NCBI RefSeq assembly: GCF_018139625.1
Contig: NZ_JAGSOH010000015.1
Location: 23,292 to 87,291, forward strand
From: Actinospica acidithermotolerans
Lineage (GTDB): Bacteria > Actinomycetota > Actinomycetes > Streptomycetales > Catenulisporaceae
Length of the DNA stretch: 64,000 bases
Direction of reading: 5' to 3'
A program made the translations under genes and the position numbers. This document shows positions 55,771 to 64,000 of the stretch, piece after piece. The first letter of the stretch is position 1, and every line of letters begins with the position of its first letter. The notes beneath the pieces are model-generated. The model saw nothing but the letters and a program-made list of their open reading frames with translations. It made no database searches and had not been told where the DNA came from.

Positions 55771-57132
55771 TCAGCCGCGCAGCAGCCGCCCCGCGTCCCC
55801 GGCCGTCACGACCGAGCCGGTGACCAGAACACCGGCGCCGCCGAGGCTGGGATCTGGCACTCCGGACTCGGCCAGCTCCAGCGCGCGGTCGATGGCGTCG
55901 TCGAGGCGCTCGACCCGGGTCACCCGGTCCTCGCCGAAGACGTCCTCGGCGAGCGCGGCGAGCTCCTCGACCGGCATCGAGCGCAGCGTGGAGTTGCGGG
56001 TCACGACGATCTCGTTGACCACCGGCTCGAAGGCTTCGAGCACGCCGCGCACGTCCTTGTCCTTCATCGCCGCGAAGACGCCGACGAGGTACTCGAAGGT
56101 GAACTCCTCGCTGAGCGCCTGCGCGGTGGCCTCGGCGCCGCCGGGGTTGTGCGCGGCGTCCAGGATGACCGCCGGGTTGCGCCGCACGACCTCGAGCCGG
56201 CCGGGCGAGGTGACCTTGGCGAACGCCGCGCGCACCACCTCGGGCTCCAGCACCGCGCCGCCCCGCCCGGCCCCGAGGAAGGCCTCCACGGCCGCGACCG
56301 CGCACGCGGCGTTGCCCGCCTGGTGCGCGCCGTGCAGCGGGAGGAACAGGTCCGTGTACTCCTGCGACAGACCCTTGATCGTCAGCTGCTGGCCGCCGAC
56401 CGCGAGCTGCCGCTCCAGCACGCCGAACTCGATGCCCTCCCGCGCCACGGTGGCGCCGATCTCGGCCGCATTGCGGATCAGCACCTCGGCCGCCTCGAGG
56501 GGCTGCTGCGCGAGGATCGCGACCGCGCCGGCCTTGATGATGCCGGACTTCTCCTCGGCGATGTCGCGCACGTTGTCGCCGAGCAGGTGGGTGTGGTCCA
56601 GCGAGATCGGGGTGATGACCGCGACCGGGGCCTCGATGACGTTCGTCGCGTCCCAGGTCCCGCCGAGCCCGACCTCGATGACCGCGACGTCCACCGGCGC
56701 CTCGGCGAACGCCGCGTACGCCATGGCGGTGGTCATCTCGAAGAAGGACAGCTTGAAGGGCTGGCGCGAATCGACCAGCTCGGCGTACGGCCGCAGCTCG
56801 GTGTAGACCTCGGTGAAGCGCTCGCGGCCGATCGGCTCGCCGTCCACGCAGATGCGCTCGCGGATCTCGCTCAGGTGCGGGCTGGTGGTCCGGCCGGTGC
56901 GCAGGTTGAGTTCGCGCAGCAGCGCGTCGATCATCCGCGCCGTCGAGGTCTTGCCGTTGGTGCCGGTGATGTGGATCGACGGATACGCGTCCTGCGGCCG
57001 GCCCAGGACGTCGAGGATCGCCTCGATCCGGTCCTTCGACGGCTCCATCCGGGTCTCGGGCCAACGCTGTAGCAGTTCCGCCTCGGCGGCCCGGTACCGC
57101 GCCTCGATCTCCTGGCTGCTCTCGCTGCTCAT
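55771..57132 (-). CDS. folC: Bifunctional folylpolyglutamate synthase/dihydrofolate synthase
   Basis: 453 residues. It adds glutamate to folates (and to dihydropteroate). The P-loop is ITGTNGKTSTARMIDALL (about 55). The Mur-ligase middle domain has AVIEVGLGGTWDATNVI and the C-terminal domain LDAAHNPGGAEATAQAL. Normal length. It is followed by DUF4233 and ndk. Its usual upstream neighbour valS is missing, with mutM in its place. Confidence 0.96.
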   Translation of the reverse strand: MSSESSQEIEARYRAAEAELLQRWPETRMEPSKDRIEAILDVLGRPQDAYPSIHITGTNGKTSTARMIDALLRELNLRTGRTTSPHLSEIRERICVDGEPIGRERFTEVYTELRPYAELVDSRQPFKLSFFEMTTAMAYAAFAEAPVDVAVIEVGLGGTWDATNVIEAPVAVITPISLDHTHLLGDNVRDIAEEKSGIIKAGAVAILAQQPLEAAEVLIRNAAEIGATVAREGIEFGVLERQLAVGGQQLTIKGLSQEYTDLFLPLHGAHQAGNAACAVAAVEAFLGAGRGGAVLEPEVVRAAFAKVTSPGRLEVVRRNPAVILDAAHNPGGAEATAQALSEEFTFEYLVGVFAAMKDKDVRGVLEAFEPVVNEIVVTRNSTLRSMPVEELAALAEDVFGEDRVTRVERLDDAIDRALELAESGVPDPSLGGAGVLVTGSVVTAGDAGRLLRG

Positions 57133-57169
57133 GCCGCCATTGTTCCATCCGGCGGGACGGGCCTCGTCC

Positions 57170-58006
57170 CTACCTCCGCTGACAGCGCGGGCAGTAGTAG
57201 GAGGAGCGGTTCATGAAGGCCGCGCGGCGGATGCCCGTGCCGCAGCGTCCGCAGGGTTCGTCGGCCCGGCCGTACGCGTTCAGCGAGCGAGCGAAGTACC
57301 CTGACTCGCCGTTGACGTTGACGTACAGCGAGTCGAAGGACGTGCCGCCCTGGCCGAGGGATTCGGCGAGCACCTCGCGCACGGCCGCGAGCAGGGCGAC
57401 CGCCTTCGGCCGGGACAGGGCCGAGGTGGGCGCCTCGTAGTGCAGCCTCGCGCGCCACAGCGACTCGTCGGCGTAGATGTTGCCGACGCCGCTGATCAGA
57501 CTCTGGTCGAGGATGGCGCGCTTGACACCGGTCTGCCTGGCCCGCAGGGCCCTGATGAAGGCCTCGTCGTCGAACTCCGGGTCCAGCGGGTCGCGGGCGA
57601 TGTGGGCTATCGGCAGCGGGACGCCGCCGCTCATCGGCTCCAGGCTGAGGCCGCCGAAGGTGCGCTGGTCGACGAAGCGCAGCTGCGGTCCGTCGTCCTC
57701 GAAGCGCATCCGGACGCGCAGGTGGATCTCGTCGGCGGCCTCGGCCGGCTGGACCAGCAGCTGGCCGCTCATGCCGAGGTGGCCGAGCAGCGCGCCGCCG
57801 CCGTCGAGCGGCAGCCAGAGGTACTTGCCCCGGCGGGCCGCGGCCAGGATCCGCTGGCCCGCGAGGCGGGTGGAGAAATCCTGCGCGCCCGCGACATGGC
57901 GGCGGATCGCGCGGGGGTGGAGGACTTCGACGTCGGTGACGCGGCGGCCGGAGACCCAGCGGTCGAGGCCGCGGCGGACCACCTCGACCTCGGGGAGCTC
58001 AGGCAC
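57170..58006 (-). CDS. mutM: Formamidopyrimidine-DNA glycosylase
   Basis: 278 residues. It removes oxidised purines such as 8-oxoguanine. The N-terminal [13 protein letters not shown] supplies the catalytic Pro and Glu, the beta-loop Lys is in [10 protein letters not shown], the helix-two-turn-helix is near [11 protein letters not shown], and the C-terminal zinc finger is CGRCGTGI...YYCPRCQRR. The start overlaps the rnc end by 8 bp. Confidence 0.97.
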   Translation of the reverse strand: MPELPEVEVVRRGLDRWVSGRRVTDVEVLHPRAIRRHVAGAQDFSTRLAGQRILAAARRGKYLWLPLDGGGALLGHLGMSGQLLVQPAEAADEIHLRVRMRFEDDGPQLRFVDQRTFGGLSLEPMSGGVPLPIAHIARDPLDPEFDDEAFIRALRARQTGVKRAILDQSLISGVGNIYADESLWRARLHYEAPTSALSRPKAVALLAAVREVLAESLGQGGTSFDSLYVNVNGESGYFARSLNAYGRADEPCGRCGTGIRRAAFMNRSSYYCPRCQRR

Positions 58007-58829
58007 CCTCGGCGTCCTTGACGGGCGCGGCCGCGTCGACGGCGTCCTTGAGGCCGCGCACGTCCTTGCCGTCCTTCGGCTCCCGGGCGCCCGGCTTGGG
58101 CTTCGCCGTCTCCTCGGGCTCGGCCTTCGCGGAGCCGAACTCCTTGCGGATCGACCGGTACGCGTGCTCGGCGGCGATCTGCTCGGCGATCTTCTTGGAG
58201 CGGCCCTGCCCGGCCGGGTAGTCCTGCTCGCCCACGTGCACGCGGGCGGTGAAGGACTTGTCGTGCTCCGGGCCCTCCTCGTCGACCAGGTACGCCGGAA
58301 CGCCGAGCGAGTGCTCGGCGGTCAGCTCCTGCAGGGAGGTCTTCCAGTCCAGTCCGGCGCCCAGGCCGGCCGAGGCCTCGATCAGCTTGTCGAAGAGCCG
58401 GTGGATCAGCTCGCCGACGGTGTCGAGGTCGTGGTCCAGGTAGACGGCGCCGAGCACCGCCTCCATGGCGTCCGCGAGGATCGAGGACTTGTCGCGCCCG
58501 CCGGTGGCCTCCTCGCCCTTGCCGAGCCGCAGGAAGTCGCCGAGCTCGAGCTCGCGCCCGACCGCCGCGAGCGCCTTGGCGCTGACCACGTGCGAGCGGA
58601 ACTTGGCGAGCTGCCCCTCCGGCAGATCCGGGTGGGCGTGGTAGAGCGTGCTCGTCACGACCACGCCCAGCACCGAGTCGCCGAGGAACTCGAGGCGCTC
58701 GTTGGTGGGGCAGTGGCCGTTCTCGTAGGAGAAGGACCGGTGCGTCAGCGCCTGCTCCAGGAGCACCGGATCGATCGGGAGACCGAGCCGCTGCTCCAGG
58801 AGCGCGGGCGGTTTGAGGGAATCGGTCAC
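57999..58829 (-). CDS. rnc: Ribonuclease III
   Basis: 276 residues. It cuts double-stranded RNA in rRNA maturation and regulation. The catalytic signature is [14 protein letters not shown] (about 40), with [20 protein letters not shown] giving further metal ligands. The dsRNA-binding domain (about 160-225) ends with [20 protein letters not shown] Pro/Lys/Glu-rich tail of about 50 residues is added. Coupled to mutM downstream. Confidence 0.97.
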   Translation of the reverse strand: MTDSLKPPALLEQRLGLPIDPVLLEQALTHRSFSYENGHCPTNERLEFLGDSVLGVVVTSTLYHAHPDLPEGQLAKFRSHVVSAKALAAVGRELELGDFLRLGKGEEATGGRDKSSILADAMEAVLGAVYLDHDLDTVGELIHRLFDKLIEASAGLGAGLDWKTSLQELTAEHSLGVPAYLVDEEGPEHDKSFTARVHVGEQDYPAGQGRSKKIAEQIAAEHAYRSIRKEFGSAKAEPEETAKPKPGAREPKDGKDVRGLKDAVDAAAPVKDAEGA

Positions 58830-58864
58830 GACCGTCTTCCGTCAGGCGGGGGCCAAGGGCCGGC

Positions 58865-59038
58865 TCAGACGGCCAGCACCTGGCGCTTGTCGTAGGTGCC
58901 GCAGTTCTGGCAGACGGTGTGCGGACGCTTGGTCTCCTGGCACCGGTCGCAGGCGACCAGGGTCAGCGGGGCGGCCTTCCACTGGGCGCGCCGCGAACGG
59001 GTACGGCTGCGGGACTTCTTGCGCTTCGGAACGGCCAC
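58865..59038 (-). CDS. rpmF: 50S ribosomal protein L32
   Basis: 57 residues from GTG 59038 (AVPKRKKSRSRTRSRRAQWKA). AGGAG lies about 12 bp upstream. The zinc ribbon is complete (CDRCQE, CQNCGTY), which is the zinc-containing C+ form of L32. It lies 35 bp before rnc and after the YceD gene, a standard order. Confidence 0.97.
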   Translation of the reverse strand: MAVPKRKKSRSRTRSRRAQWKAAPLTLVACDRCQETKRPHTVCQNCGTYDKRQVLAV

Positions 59039-59132
59039 GGCTCTCAAACTCCTGGTCAGTTACTGCAAACGTCAATCGGGCGTACCCGTCGACTTTACCG
59101 GAAGTCGGCGGGTGGGAGAAATCAGCGGGAAA

Positions 59133-59711
59133 TCAGCTGTCCGAGGCGTCCTTGAGGGCGCCGAGGGCGGCCCAGCGCGGGTCCACCGTCTCGTGCGAGT
59201 GGTCCGGATCCTCGGCCAGCGAGGCGCCGCACTCCGGGCACAGCCCGGGGCAGTCCGGCTCGCACAGCGGCTGCAGCGGCAGCTCCAGCATCACGGCGTC
59301 GCGCACCAGGGCCTCGGTGTCCAGCAGATCCTCGACCACGGAGACGGCCTCTTCCAGCTCCTCCGGCGTGAGGTCCTCGAGGTCGTAGTAGAAGAGCTCC
59401 TGGAAGTCGGCGTCCACCTCCACCTCGACCGGGTCGAGGCAGCGCACGCACTCGGCGACCAGCGAGCCGGAGACCCGGCCGGTGGCCAGCACGCCCTCGA
59501 CCACGGACTCGAGGCGCAGGTCGAGCAGCAGGTCCGCGCCCTCCGCGGTGTAGAGGCCGTCGAGCGAGGAGCCCTCGCCGCCGATCAGCTGCCCGGCGGG
59601 CAGGTCGCGGTCGAACTGGCGCATCGCGCCGGGACGCCGGCCGAACTCGCGCACCTCGAAGACGAAGGGTGAACGCGCGTCGGGTCGCTTCGGCTTGGCT
59701 ACGGGAGGCAT
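59133..59711 (-). CDS. YceD/DUF177 family protein (large-subunit rRNA accumulation protein)
   Basis: 192 residues from ATG 59711, chosen because a -10 element lies 7 bp upstream and would give a leaderless mRNA. The family acts with L32 in 23S rRNA accumulation in other bacteria. An acidic middle (YYDLEDLTPEELEEAVS) is flanked by Cys motifs CVRCLDP and CEPDCPGLCPECGASL, likely zinc-binding. It lies directly upstream of rpmF. Confidence 0.93.
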   Translation of the reverse strand: MPPVAKPKRPDARSPFVFEVREFGRRPGAMRQFDRDLPAGQLIGGEGSSLDGLYTAEGADLLLDLRLESVVEGVLATGRVSGSLVAECVRCLDPVEVEVDADFQELFYYDLEDLTPEELEEAVSVVEDLLDTEALVRDAVMLELPLQPLCEPDCPGLCPECGASLAEDPDHSHETVDPRWAALGALKDASDS

Positions 59712-59718
59712 ATCCACG

Positions 59719-59724
59719 ATTCTA
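59719..59724 (-). promoter_or_regulatory. -10 element of a probable leaderless promoter (YceD-rpmF)
   Basis: TAGAAT on the minus strand ends 7 nt before the ATG at 59711, with no ribosome site between. Confidence 0.55.
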
Positions 59725-59736
59725 CGGCGCGCGAGG

Positions 59737-59771
59737 GCGGGGTACCGACGGCTTTACCGCCGGCACCCCGC
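59737..59771 (-). terminator. Imperfect GC hairpin between the DivIVA-like gene and YceD
   Basis: The arms gcggggt...ggc and gccggcaccccgc pair with a small bulge around tttac. It lies between the repeat region after the DivIVA-like gene and the YceD promoter, a suitable place for termination. Confidence 0.4.
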
Positions 59772-59788
59772 CGATCACACACTGTATG

Positions 59789-60016
59789 CGTACCGCGGAC
59801 CACCGGTACTGCGTTTTTTGCCGCGGACCGCTGGCACCGCGGACGCCTCGTACCGCGGACCGCTGGCACCGCGGGCCGCTGGCGCCGCGGACGCCTCGTA
59901 GCGCGGCGGACTACTGGCACTGCTGCTGCTGGAACTGCTGCCTACCGGCACCGCGGACCACTGGCACCGCGGACGACTCGTTCCCCGGACTACTGGTACT
60001 GCTGCTGCTGGAATTG
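59789..60016. repeat. Repeat-rich region including a copy of the DivIVA-like gene's 3' end
   Basis: The last 27 bases and flanking bases of the gene (59987-60016) recur at 59908-59937 with 28 of 30 identical, 79 bp away, including a copy of the TAG stop. Between and beyond are several near-copies of a unit containing CCGCGGACCGCTGGCACC (59819-59850, 59851-59898, 59943-59980). This points to local tandem duplication. Confidence 0.8.
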
Positions 60017-61003
60017 CCGGACGTCGATCAGGCCGGTGTCGAAGTACGAGGTCTCGTCGGCCGGGTAGTCCGGGCCGGGGCCCTGCGCCCGGCCCGGGTG
60101 GCCGTAGCCCTGCGGGCCCGGCGCCCACTGCCCGGACTGGTCGTAGCCGCCCTCGCCGTACTGCGGCTGCTCGGCGAACTCGCCGGTGCCGTAGCCCTGC
60201 ACGGCGCCCTGGTCGTAGCCCTGCTGCTCGTAGCCGCCCTGGGCCGCCGGGTAGTAGGGCTCCTGGTAGCCGCCCTGGTCCTCGCCGTAGCCCGGCGCGT
60301 CGCCGTAGCCTCCGTGCGGGTGCGGCTCGTAGGGGCGCTCGGCCTCGGTGAACGCGACCCGGGTGTACTCGCCGGTCGCCTCGAAGCCGTCCTGGTACCC
60401 GCTGTCCTGGTAGCCGCCGCCCTGGCCGAAGGCCGGCTCCTCCTCGAACTCGCGCACCTGCGGGATCTCGCCGGTGCCGGAGAAGTCGCGGGAGCGCTTG
60501 CGCTCGGCCGCGGCCGCGTCCTGCTCGTCGACGTGCCTGCCCAGCTCCTCCATCGGGTTGCTGGAGCCCTTCATCTTGTCCCGGCCGCGGCCGACGGCCT
60601 GCAGCGTCTTGGTGAGCACGACCTCGAAGTTGGCGAGCTTCTGGTCCACGTACTCGTCGGCGTCGGCGCGGATCTGGTCGGCCTCGCGCCGGGCGTCGCT
60701 CAGCATCCGGCTCGCAGCGTCCTGCGCCTCGCGGGAGATGTCCGTGTTGTTGATGATCGAGTCGCGCTCGCCGCGGGCGCGGTCGCGCAGCCGCTCGGCC
60801 TCGCGGCGGCCCTCCTCCAGCACGGACTCGCGGTCCGAGAGCACCTTCCGGGCGCGGTCCATCTCCTCCGGCAGCCCGTGCTTGAGCTGGTCGAGCAGCT
60901 CGAGCACCTGGGCCCGGTTGATGACGCACGATGTGGACATCGGCATCGCGCGGGCGCTCTCCACGATCTCGATGAGCTCGTCGATCTTGGCGTTGACGTC
61001 CAA
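59990..61003 (-). CDS. DivIVA-like/ATP synthase B-like coiled-coil protein with Gln/Gly/Tyr-rich tail
   Basis: 337 residues from TTG 61003 (DVNAKIDELIEIVESARAMPMS), chosen because AGGGAG lies upstream and related proteins begin here. Residues 1-150 are a long charged coiled coil (VLSDRESVLEEGRREAERLRDRARGERD in parts, then DQKLANFEVVLTKTLQAVGRGRDKM), similar to the actinobacterial cell division initiation or F0 subunit B-like family near coaD. Residues about 190-337 are low-complexity with repeated GYQ, GYE and YGE and end QFQQQQYQ, likely disordered. Probably a cytoskeletal or membrane-associated scaffold. The exact role is unknown. Confidence 0.85.
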   Translation of the reverse strand: MDVNAKIDELIEIVESARAMPMSTSCVINRAQVLELLDQLKHGLPEEMDRARKVLSDRESVLEEGRREAERLRDRARGERDSIINNTDISREAQDAASRMLSDARREADQIRADADEYVDQKLANFEVVLTKTLQAVGRGRDKMKGSSNPMEELGRHVDEQDAAAAERKRSRDFSGTGEIPQVREFEEEPAFGQGGGYQDSGYQDGFEATGEYTRVAFTEAERPYEPHPHGGYGDAPGYGEDQGGYQEPYYPAAQGGYEQQGYDQGAVQGYGTGEFAEQPQYGEGGYDQSGQWAPGPQGYGHPGRAQGPGPDYPADETSYFDTGLIDVRQFQQQQYQ

Positions 61004-61188
61004 CGGACTGCACTCCCTGGGCATGGCCGGGCGCCGCCTTGTGGCGGCGCTCGGTCCACGGTACCCCGAACAGCGGAGCGGAAGTATGGCCCAGGGGGAC
61101 TAGTCAGCTTTATCCCGATATACCAAAGCATTGCGTACCGTGGCGCATACGTCACGCAAGGTCGGGAATCAGCACATTGAAGTACCGG

Positions 61189-61704
61189 TCAATCCTTGCG
61201 CAGCCGCTCGGTGAGCCTGGCCAGCACCGGCTCGGGCAGCAGCCCGGAGACGTCGCCGCCGAGCGCGCAGACCTCCTTGATCAGCGAGGAGGACATGAAG
61301 CTGTAGAGCGGGTTGGTCGCGACGAAGAGCGTCTCGACCCCGGCGAGCCGGTGGTTCATCTGGGACATCTGCAGCTCGTAGTCGAAGTCGCCGACCGCCC
61401 GCAGCCCCTTGACGATGGCCCGGATCTCGCGCTCGGCGCAGAAGTCCACCAGCAGTCCCTCGACCACCTCGACGGTGACGTTGGGCAGATGGCTGGTGAT
61501 CTCGCGGATCATGTCCATCCGCTCGGTGTAGGAGAACAGGCCGTTCTTCCCCGCGTTCTTGCCGACCGCGACGACCACCTCGTCGAACAGCCCGGTCATC
61601 CGGGTGATCACGTCGAGGTGCCCGTTGTGCACCGGATCGAAGGAACCAGGGCAGACGACCCGGCGCCGCACCGCGCGGGGTTCGTTCGTAGCGTCACTGC
61701 TCAC
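61189..61704 (-). CDS. coaD: Phosphopantetheine adenylyltransferase
   Basis: 171 residues from GTG 61704, overlapping the rsmD end by 11 bp. It makes dephospho-CoA from 4'-phosphopantetheine and ATP. The nucleotidyltransferase motif is [15 protein letters not shown], and [18 protein letters not shown] and [24 protein letters not shown] are family signatures. A few extra N-terminal residues ([11 protein letters not shown]) may not be translated. Confidence 0.95.
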   Translation of the reverse strand: MSSDATNEPRAVRRRVVCPGSFDPVHNGHLDVITRMTGLFDEVVVAVGKNAGKNGLFSYTERMDMIREITSHLPNVTVEVVEGLLVDFCAEREIRAIVKGLRAVGDFDYELQMSQMNHRLAGVETLFVATNPLYSFMSSSLIKEVCALGGDVSGLLPEPVLARLTERLRKD

Positions 61705-62263
61705 GGCGGTGACCGTACCAGAGCACGCCCTCGCCGTACGCCCGGGCCCGCAGTGCTTCGAAGCCCTCCGGCCAGATCCACTCCGGATCCCGCGCGCCCC
61801 GCTCCACGCACACGAGCGCGTCGGGCGCGAGCCAGCCGTGCTCCGCGAAGGCGGTGATCTGCCCGGCGAGCGCCGCCGCCTCGAGCGCATAGGGCGGATC
61901 GAGGAAGAGCACGTCGAAAGGCTCCTCCGGGCACGGCTCGGCGGCCACCTTCTCCACCCGGTCGGCGACCAGCCGACCGTCCTTCAGGCCCAGCGCCGCG
62001 AGATTTCCCCGGATCACCTCGGCCGCGCGCCGGTCGGACTCGATCAGCAGCGCGGCGGCCGCTCCGCGCGAGAGCGCCTCCAGTCCGACGGCTCCCGAGC
62101 CCGCGTACGCATCGATGAGCCGGATCCCGGGCATGCCGCCAAGGTGCGAGTCGAGCGCGGAGAACAGGCCCTCGCGGGCGCGGTCGGAGGTCGGGCGGGT
62201 GCCCTGCCCCGGCGGCGTCTTCAGTGTCCTGCCCCGGGCCTGGCCTGCGATGATCCTGGTCAC
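61694..62263 (-). CDS. rsmD: 16S rRNA (guanine(966)-N(2))-methyltransferase
   Basis: 189 residues from GTG 62263 ([18 protein letters not shown]). The SAM-binding motif is [20 protein letters not shown] and the catalytic motif is [10 protein letters not shown]. It methylates G966 of 16S rRNA. The order rsmD-coaD is conserved in most bacteria. Confidence 0.96.
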   Translation of the reverse strand: MTRIIAGQARGRTLKTPPGQGTRPTSDRAREGLFSALDSHLGGMPGIRLIDAYAGSGAVGLEALSRGAAAALLIESDRRAAEVIRGNLAALGLKDGRLVADRVEKVAAEPCPEEPFDVLFLDPPYALEAAALAGQITAFAEHGWLAPDALVCVERGARDPEWIWPEGFEALRARAYGEGVLWYGHRREQ

Positions 62264-62269
62264 CCGGCC

Positions 62270-62275
62270 AGTCTA
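62270..62275 (-). promoter_or_regulatory. -10 element of a probable leaderless promoter (rsmD-coaD)
   Basis: TAGACT on the minus strand ends 6 nt before the GTG at 62263 (spacer ggccgg). Confidence 0.5.
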
Positions 62276-62295
62276 CGGGCGAAGGGAAGCGAGCT

Positions 62296-63309
62296 GTGAG
62301 CGGTGCGGTGGCCTCAACCGGTCTCGATCCGGTGGTCGCGTCCTTGCTGCGCAACCGGATCCGCTACGCGCCGGCCGTGGTCGCGGAGGCGGTGATCGAG
62401 CTCGCCGCGGCCGGCTGGCTGCGCATCGAGCACGACGACGGCGACTTCGCCGCCGCGACCGTGGCGCCCGAGCTGAACGACCTCGCGGGACTCACGCCGT
62501 GGTGCGTCGCAGTGCTCGACCGCCTCGACGCGCGCGCCCTGCCCGACGCGCCCACCCCCCTCTCGGTGCTCACCACGGTGGACGGCACGGATTTCTGGGA
62601 CTGGCGGCTGCGCTTCGAGACCGCGCTGGTCAAGCGGGCCGAGCAGGACGGCCTGATACGGCGCCGGCTCGGCGCGCGGCAGACGATGGCAGTGGTCTGC
62701 GGTCTCACGCTGATCGCCGCGGCGGCCGTCGGCACGACCGTCGCGGTGCTCTTCCGGCCGAGCCCCGGCTTCGGAGCCGCGCTCGCCACCGCGCTGTTCG
62801 GCTTCATCGTCCTGTCGGTGACGGTCGGCCGGCTCTCCGACTGGCGGCTGTCCGACACCGGCAGGCGCGCGGTCCAGCAGGCCGAGGCGGCGATCGCGAC
62901 GAACGCGGAGTCGCCGCGCTCGCCCGCCGGCGCCGTCCGCGCGGGGATCACGCCGCTCCCGGCCGACCACGTGTGGTCCGGCTTCGGCGGCTCCTGGCGC
63001 ATCGTCGGCCTCGGCTCGCGCTTCGGCGACGTACGGCGGCTGCCGCGCGAGATCCGCGATTCGCTGCCGGAGCGCCGCACGCTGCCCTGCCAGGTGGTCA
63101 AGCGCTGGTCGATCCCCGGCGGCCGCGAGCGGGACCCGGCCTACTGCTGCGCTTTCGACGACGGCGCCTCCAGCTTCACCTGGACCTTCGCGATCCCGGA
63201 GCGGACCTGGCACGAGCTCGCGGTCGGCGACGCGGTGATGCTCGACTTCAGCCCGCGCCGGCACCGGTTCCACGAGGTCAGAGCCGTGGACGCGCCGCCC
63301 GCGCTGTGA
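62296..63309 (+). CDS. Membrane protein with DUF2207-like C-terminal region, unknown function
   Basis: 337 residues from GTG 62296, with GAAGGGA upstream. The N-terminal 110 residues resemble a winged-helix-like domain (DPVVASLLRNRIRYAPAVVAEAVIELAAAGWLRIE in parts), often seen in DUF2207 proteins. Two membrane helices follow (about 133-155 and 160-178) and a soluble C-terminus with several Trp (WSGFGGSWRIVGLGSRFGDV). Divergent from rsmD. The function is unknown. Confidence 0.75.
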   Translation: MSGAVASTGLDPVVASLLRNRIRYAPAVVAEAVIELAAAGWLRIEHDDGDFAAATVAPELNDLAGLTPWCVAVLDRLDARALPDAPTPLSVLTTVDGTDFWDWRLRFETALVKRAEQDGLIRRRLGARQTMAVVCGLTLIAAAAVGTTVAVLFRPSPGFGAALATALFGFIVLSVTVGRLSDWRLSDTGRRAVQQAEAAIATNAESPRSPAGAVRAGITPLPADHVWSGFGGSWRIVGLGSRFGDVRRLPREIRDSLPERRTLPCQVVKRWSIPGGRERDPAYCCAFDDGASSFTWTFAIPERTWHELAVGDAVMLDFSPRRHRFHEVRAVDAPPAL

Positions 63310-63380
63310 AACGGCTGTGCGGCGCCTGGGGACTTGCCAGTAAACGCGCACAGCCGTTGCCGGGCCGGGAGAGCCGGGCC

Positions 63381-63386
63381 TAGCGT
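63381..63386 (+). promoter_or_regulatory. -10 element of a probable leaderless promoter (oxidoreductase gene)
   Basis: TAGCGT ends 6 nt before the ATG at 63393 (spacer cgaaac). No Shine-Dalgarno sequence. Confidence 0.55.
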
Positions 63387-63392
63387 CGAAAC

Positions 63393-63872
63393 ATGACTCC
63401 TCAGACACCTTCCGCGGACGCGCCGCTGGCGCAGCCGATGGCCATCCAGAAGCCGATGAACGTCGTCATCCGCACACTGCTCAAGACGCCGGGCATCGCG
63501 GGCGGCGTCGGCAAGCGGTTGATCACACTGCACGTCGTCGGCCGCAAGTCCGGCCGGCACATCGACGTCCCGGTCGCCTACACCGTGCACGGCGACTCGA
63601 TCCTCGTCGGCACGCCCTTCGCGTGGGGCAGGAACCTGCGCACCGGAGAGCCGCTCGAAGTGACGTACAAGGGCAAGCGGCGCACCGCCGACGTCCTGGT
63701 GGCGAAGGACGAGACCGACGTCGTCGCCCTGCTCGACGTGATGTGCCGGGACAACCACCAGTTCGCCAAGTTCAACAAGGTCGGCCTCGACGGCTCGGGC
63801 AATCCGCAGCCCGACGACATGCGCCGCGCCTGGGAGCACGGCGCCCGCGTCTTCAAACTGACGCTCCGCTAG
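63393..63872 (+). CDS. Nitroreductase-like (deazaflavin-dependent, DUF385) oxidoreductase
   Basis: 159 residues. The split beta-barrel signature LHVVGRKSGRHIDVPVAYTVHGDSILVGTPFAWGRNL, in parts, matches the F420/deazaflavin-dependent nitroreductase family (Ddn-like) of actinobacteria. Members reduce or bind F420-dependent substrates. The N-terminus lacks a membrane helix. The actual substrate is unknown. Confidence 0.85.
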   Translation: MTPQTPSADAPLAQPMAIQKPMNVVIRTLLKTPGIAGGVGKRLITLHVVGRKSGRHIDVPVAYTVHGDSILVGTPFAWGRNLRTGEPLEVTYKGKRRTADVLVAKDETDVVALLDVMCRDNHQFAKFNKVGLDGSGNPQPDDMRRAWEHGARVFKLTLR

Positions 63873-63873
63873 C

Positions 63874-64000
63874 TGTACTGACCACAGAGGTTGGTGACGG
63901 GGGTCACGGCCGGTTGATCTTGTAATGGGTGAGGGCCTTCTGGCTTGGTGTGGATTGCGACATCTGCACCGGCTACCGGAAAGGCCCTCATGCCCCACCG
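63874..64000 (+). mobile_element. Left end of an insertion sequence, probably IS481 family (cut by window edge)
   Basis: After the oxidoreductase stop the sequence changes to a short leader with an imperfect inverted repeat (agggccttctgg ... accggaaaggccct), followed by ATG CCC CAC CG at 63990-64000. The MPH(R) start directly after AAGGCCCTC is how many streptomycete IS481-type transposases begin. Only 11 bases of the gene are visible, so the family is tentative. Confidence 0.5.

Overview
The window is high-GC actinobacterial DNA with mostly convergent or divergent short operons. Gene content (PcrA, a c-di-AMP riboswitch before an NlpC/P60 hydrolase, mycothiol-type enzymes, Esx proteins, MreBCD-PBP2-RodA, RNase III-MutM-L32-YceD) and gene order resemble Streptomyces and its relatives. 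A mycelial or acid-soil lineage such as Catenulisporales is a reasonable guess, but the sequence alone does not settle the genus.

Layout. 1-13.7 kb: a cut-off DUF6350 membrane protein, sucC-sucD with a strong terminator, an orphan B12-binding mutase small subunit, an ABC-2 exporter with a NarL-type two-component system, a remnant of a HIT protein, the PcrA helicase, and a cell-wall NlpC/P60 hydrolase behind a c-di-AMP riboswitch. 13.9-26.3 kb: a single-chain asymmetric ABC exporter, a condensation-like protein lacking the catalytic histidine, a PspC-type kinase/regulator pair divergent from a PspC/toast-rack protein, guaA and a chorismate mutase. 26.5-37.4 kb: two Esx (WXG100) proteins, a succinate-semialdehyde-type dehydrogenase, a B12-binding radical SAM protein, and the cell-shape cluster mreB-mreC-mreD-mrdA-rodA.

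37.5-54.7 kb looks accessory. It lies between mreB and ndk, which are close neighbours in streptomycetes. It holds an MFS pump, a tyrosine phosphatase, a LysE exporter with a mycothiol-dependent-type enzyme, a cysteine/sulfur operon, an HdeD-like protein, a patatin joined to a calerythrin-like EF-hand domain, a WXG/Rhs-deaminase/SUKH toxin-immunity cassette and a broken AAA ATPase gene. 54.7-62.3 kb returns to core genes: ndk, DUF4233, folC, then mutM-rnc-rpmF-yceD, a coiled-coil DivIVA-like protein, coaD and rsmD. The right edge carries a deazaflavin-type oxidoreductase and what appears to be the start of an IS481-type transposase.

The most interesting unit is 41.2-45.8 kb. A promoter places its start point on the ATG of a 30-codon leader peptide containing a Cys-Leu-Cys-Cys stretch. 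Downstream are cysteine dioxygenase, a rhodanese and a complete OpuC/ProU-like ABC importer, joined by overlapping stop and start codons. This suggests cysteine-controlled attenuation of a sulfur operon whose importer may carry a sulfur-containing betaine (for example ergothioneine) rather than an ordinary osmolyte. The patatin-EF-hand fusion and the deaminase-tipped Rhs cassette are the next most notable.
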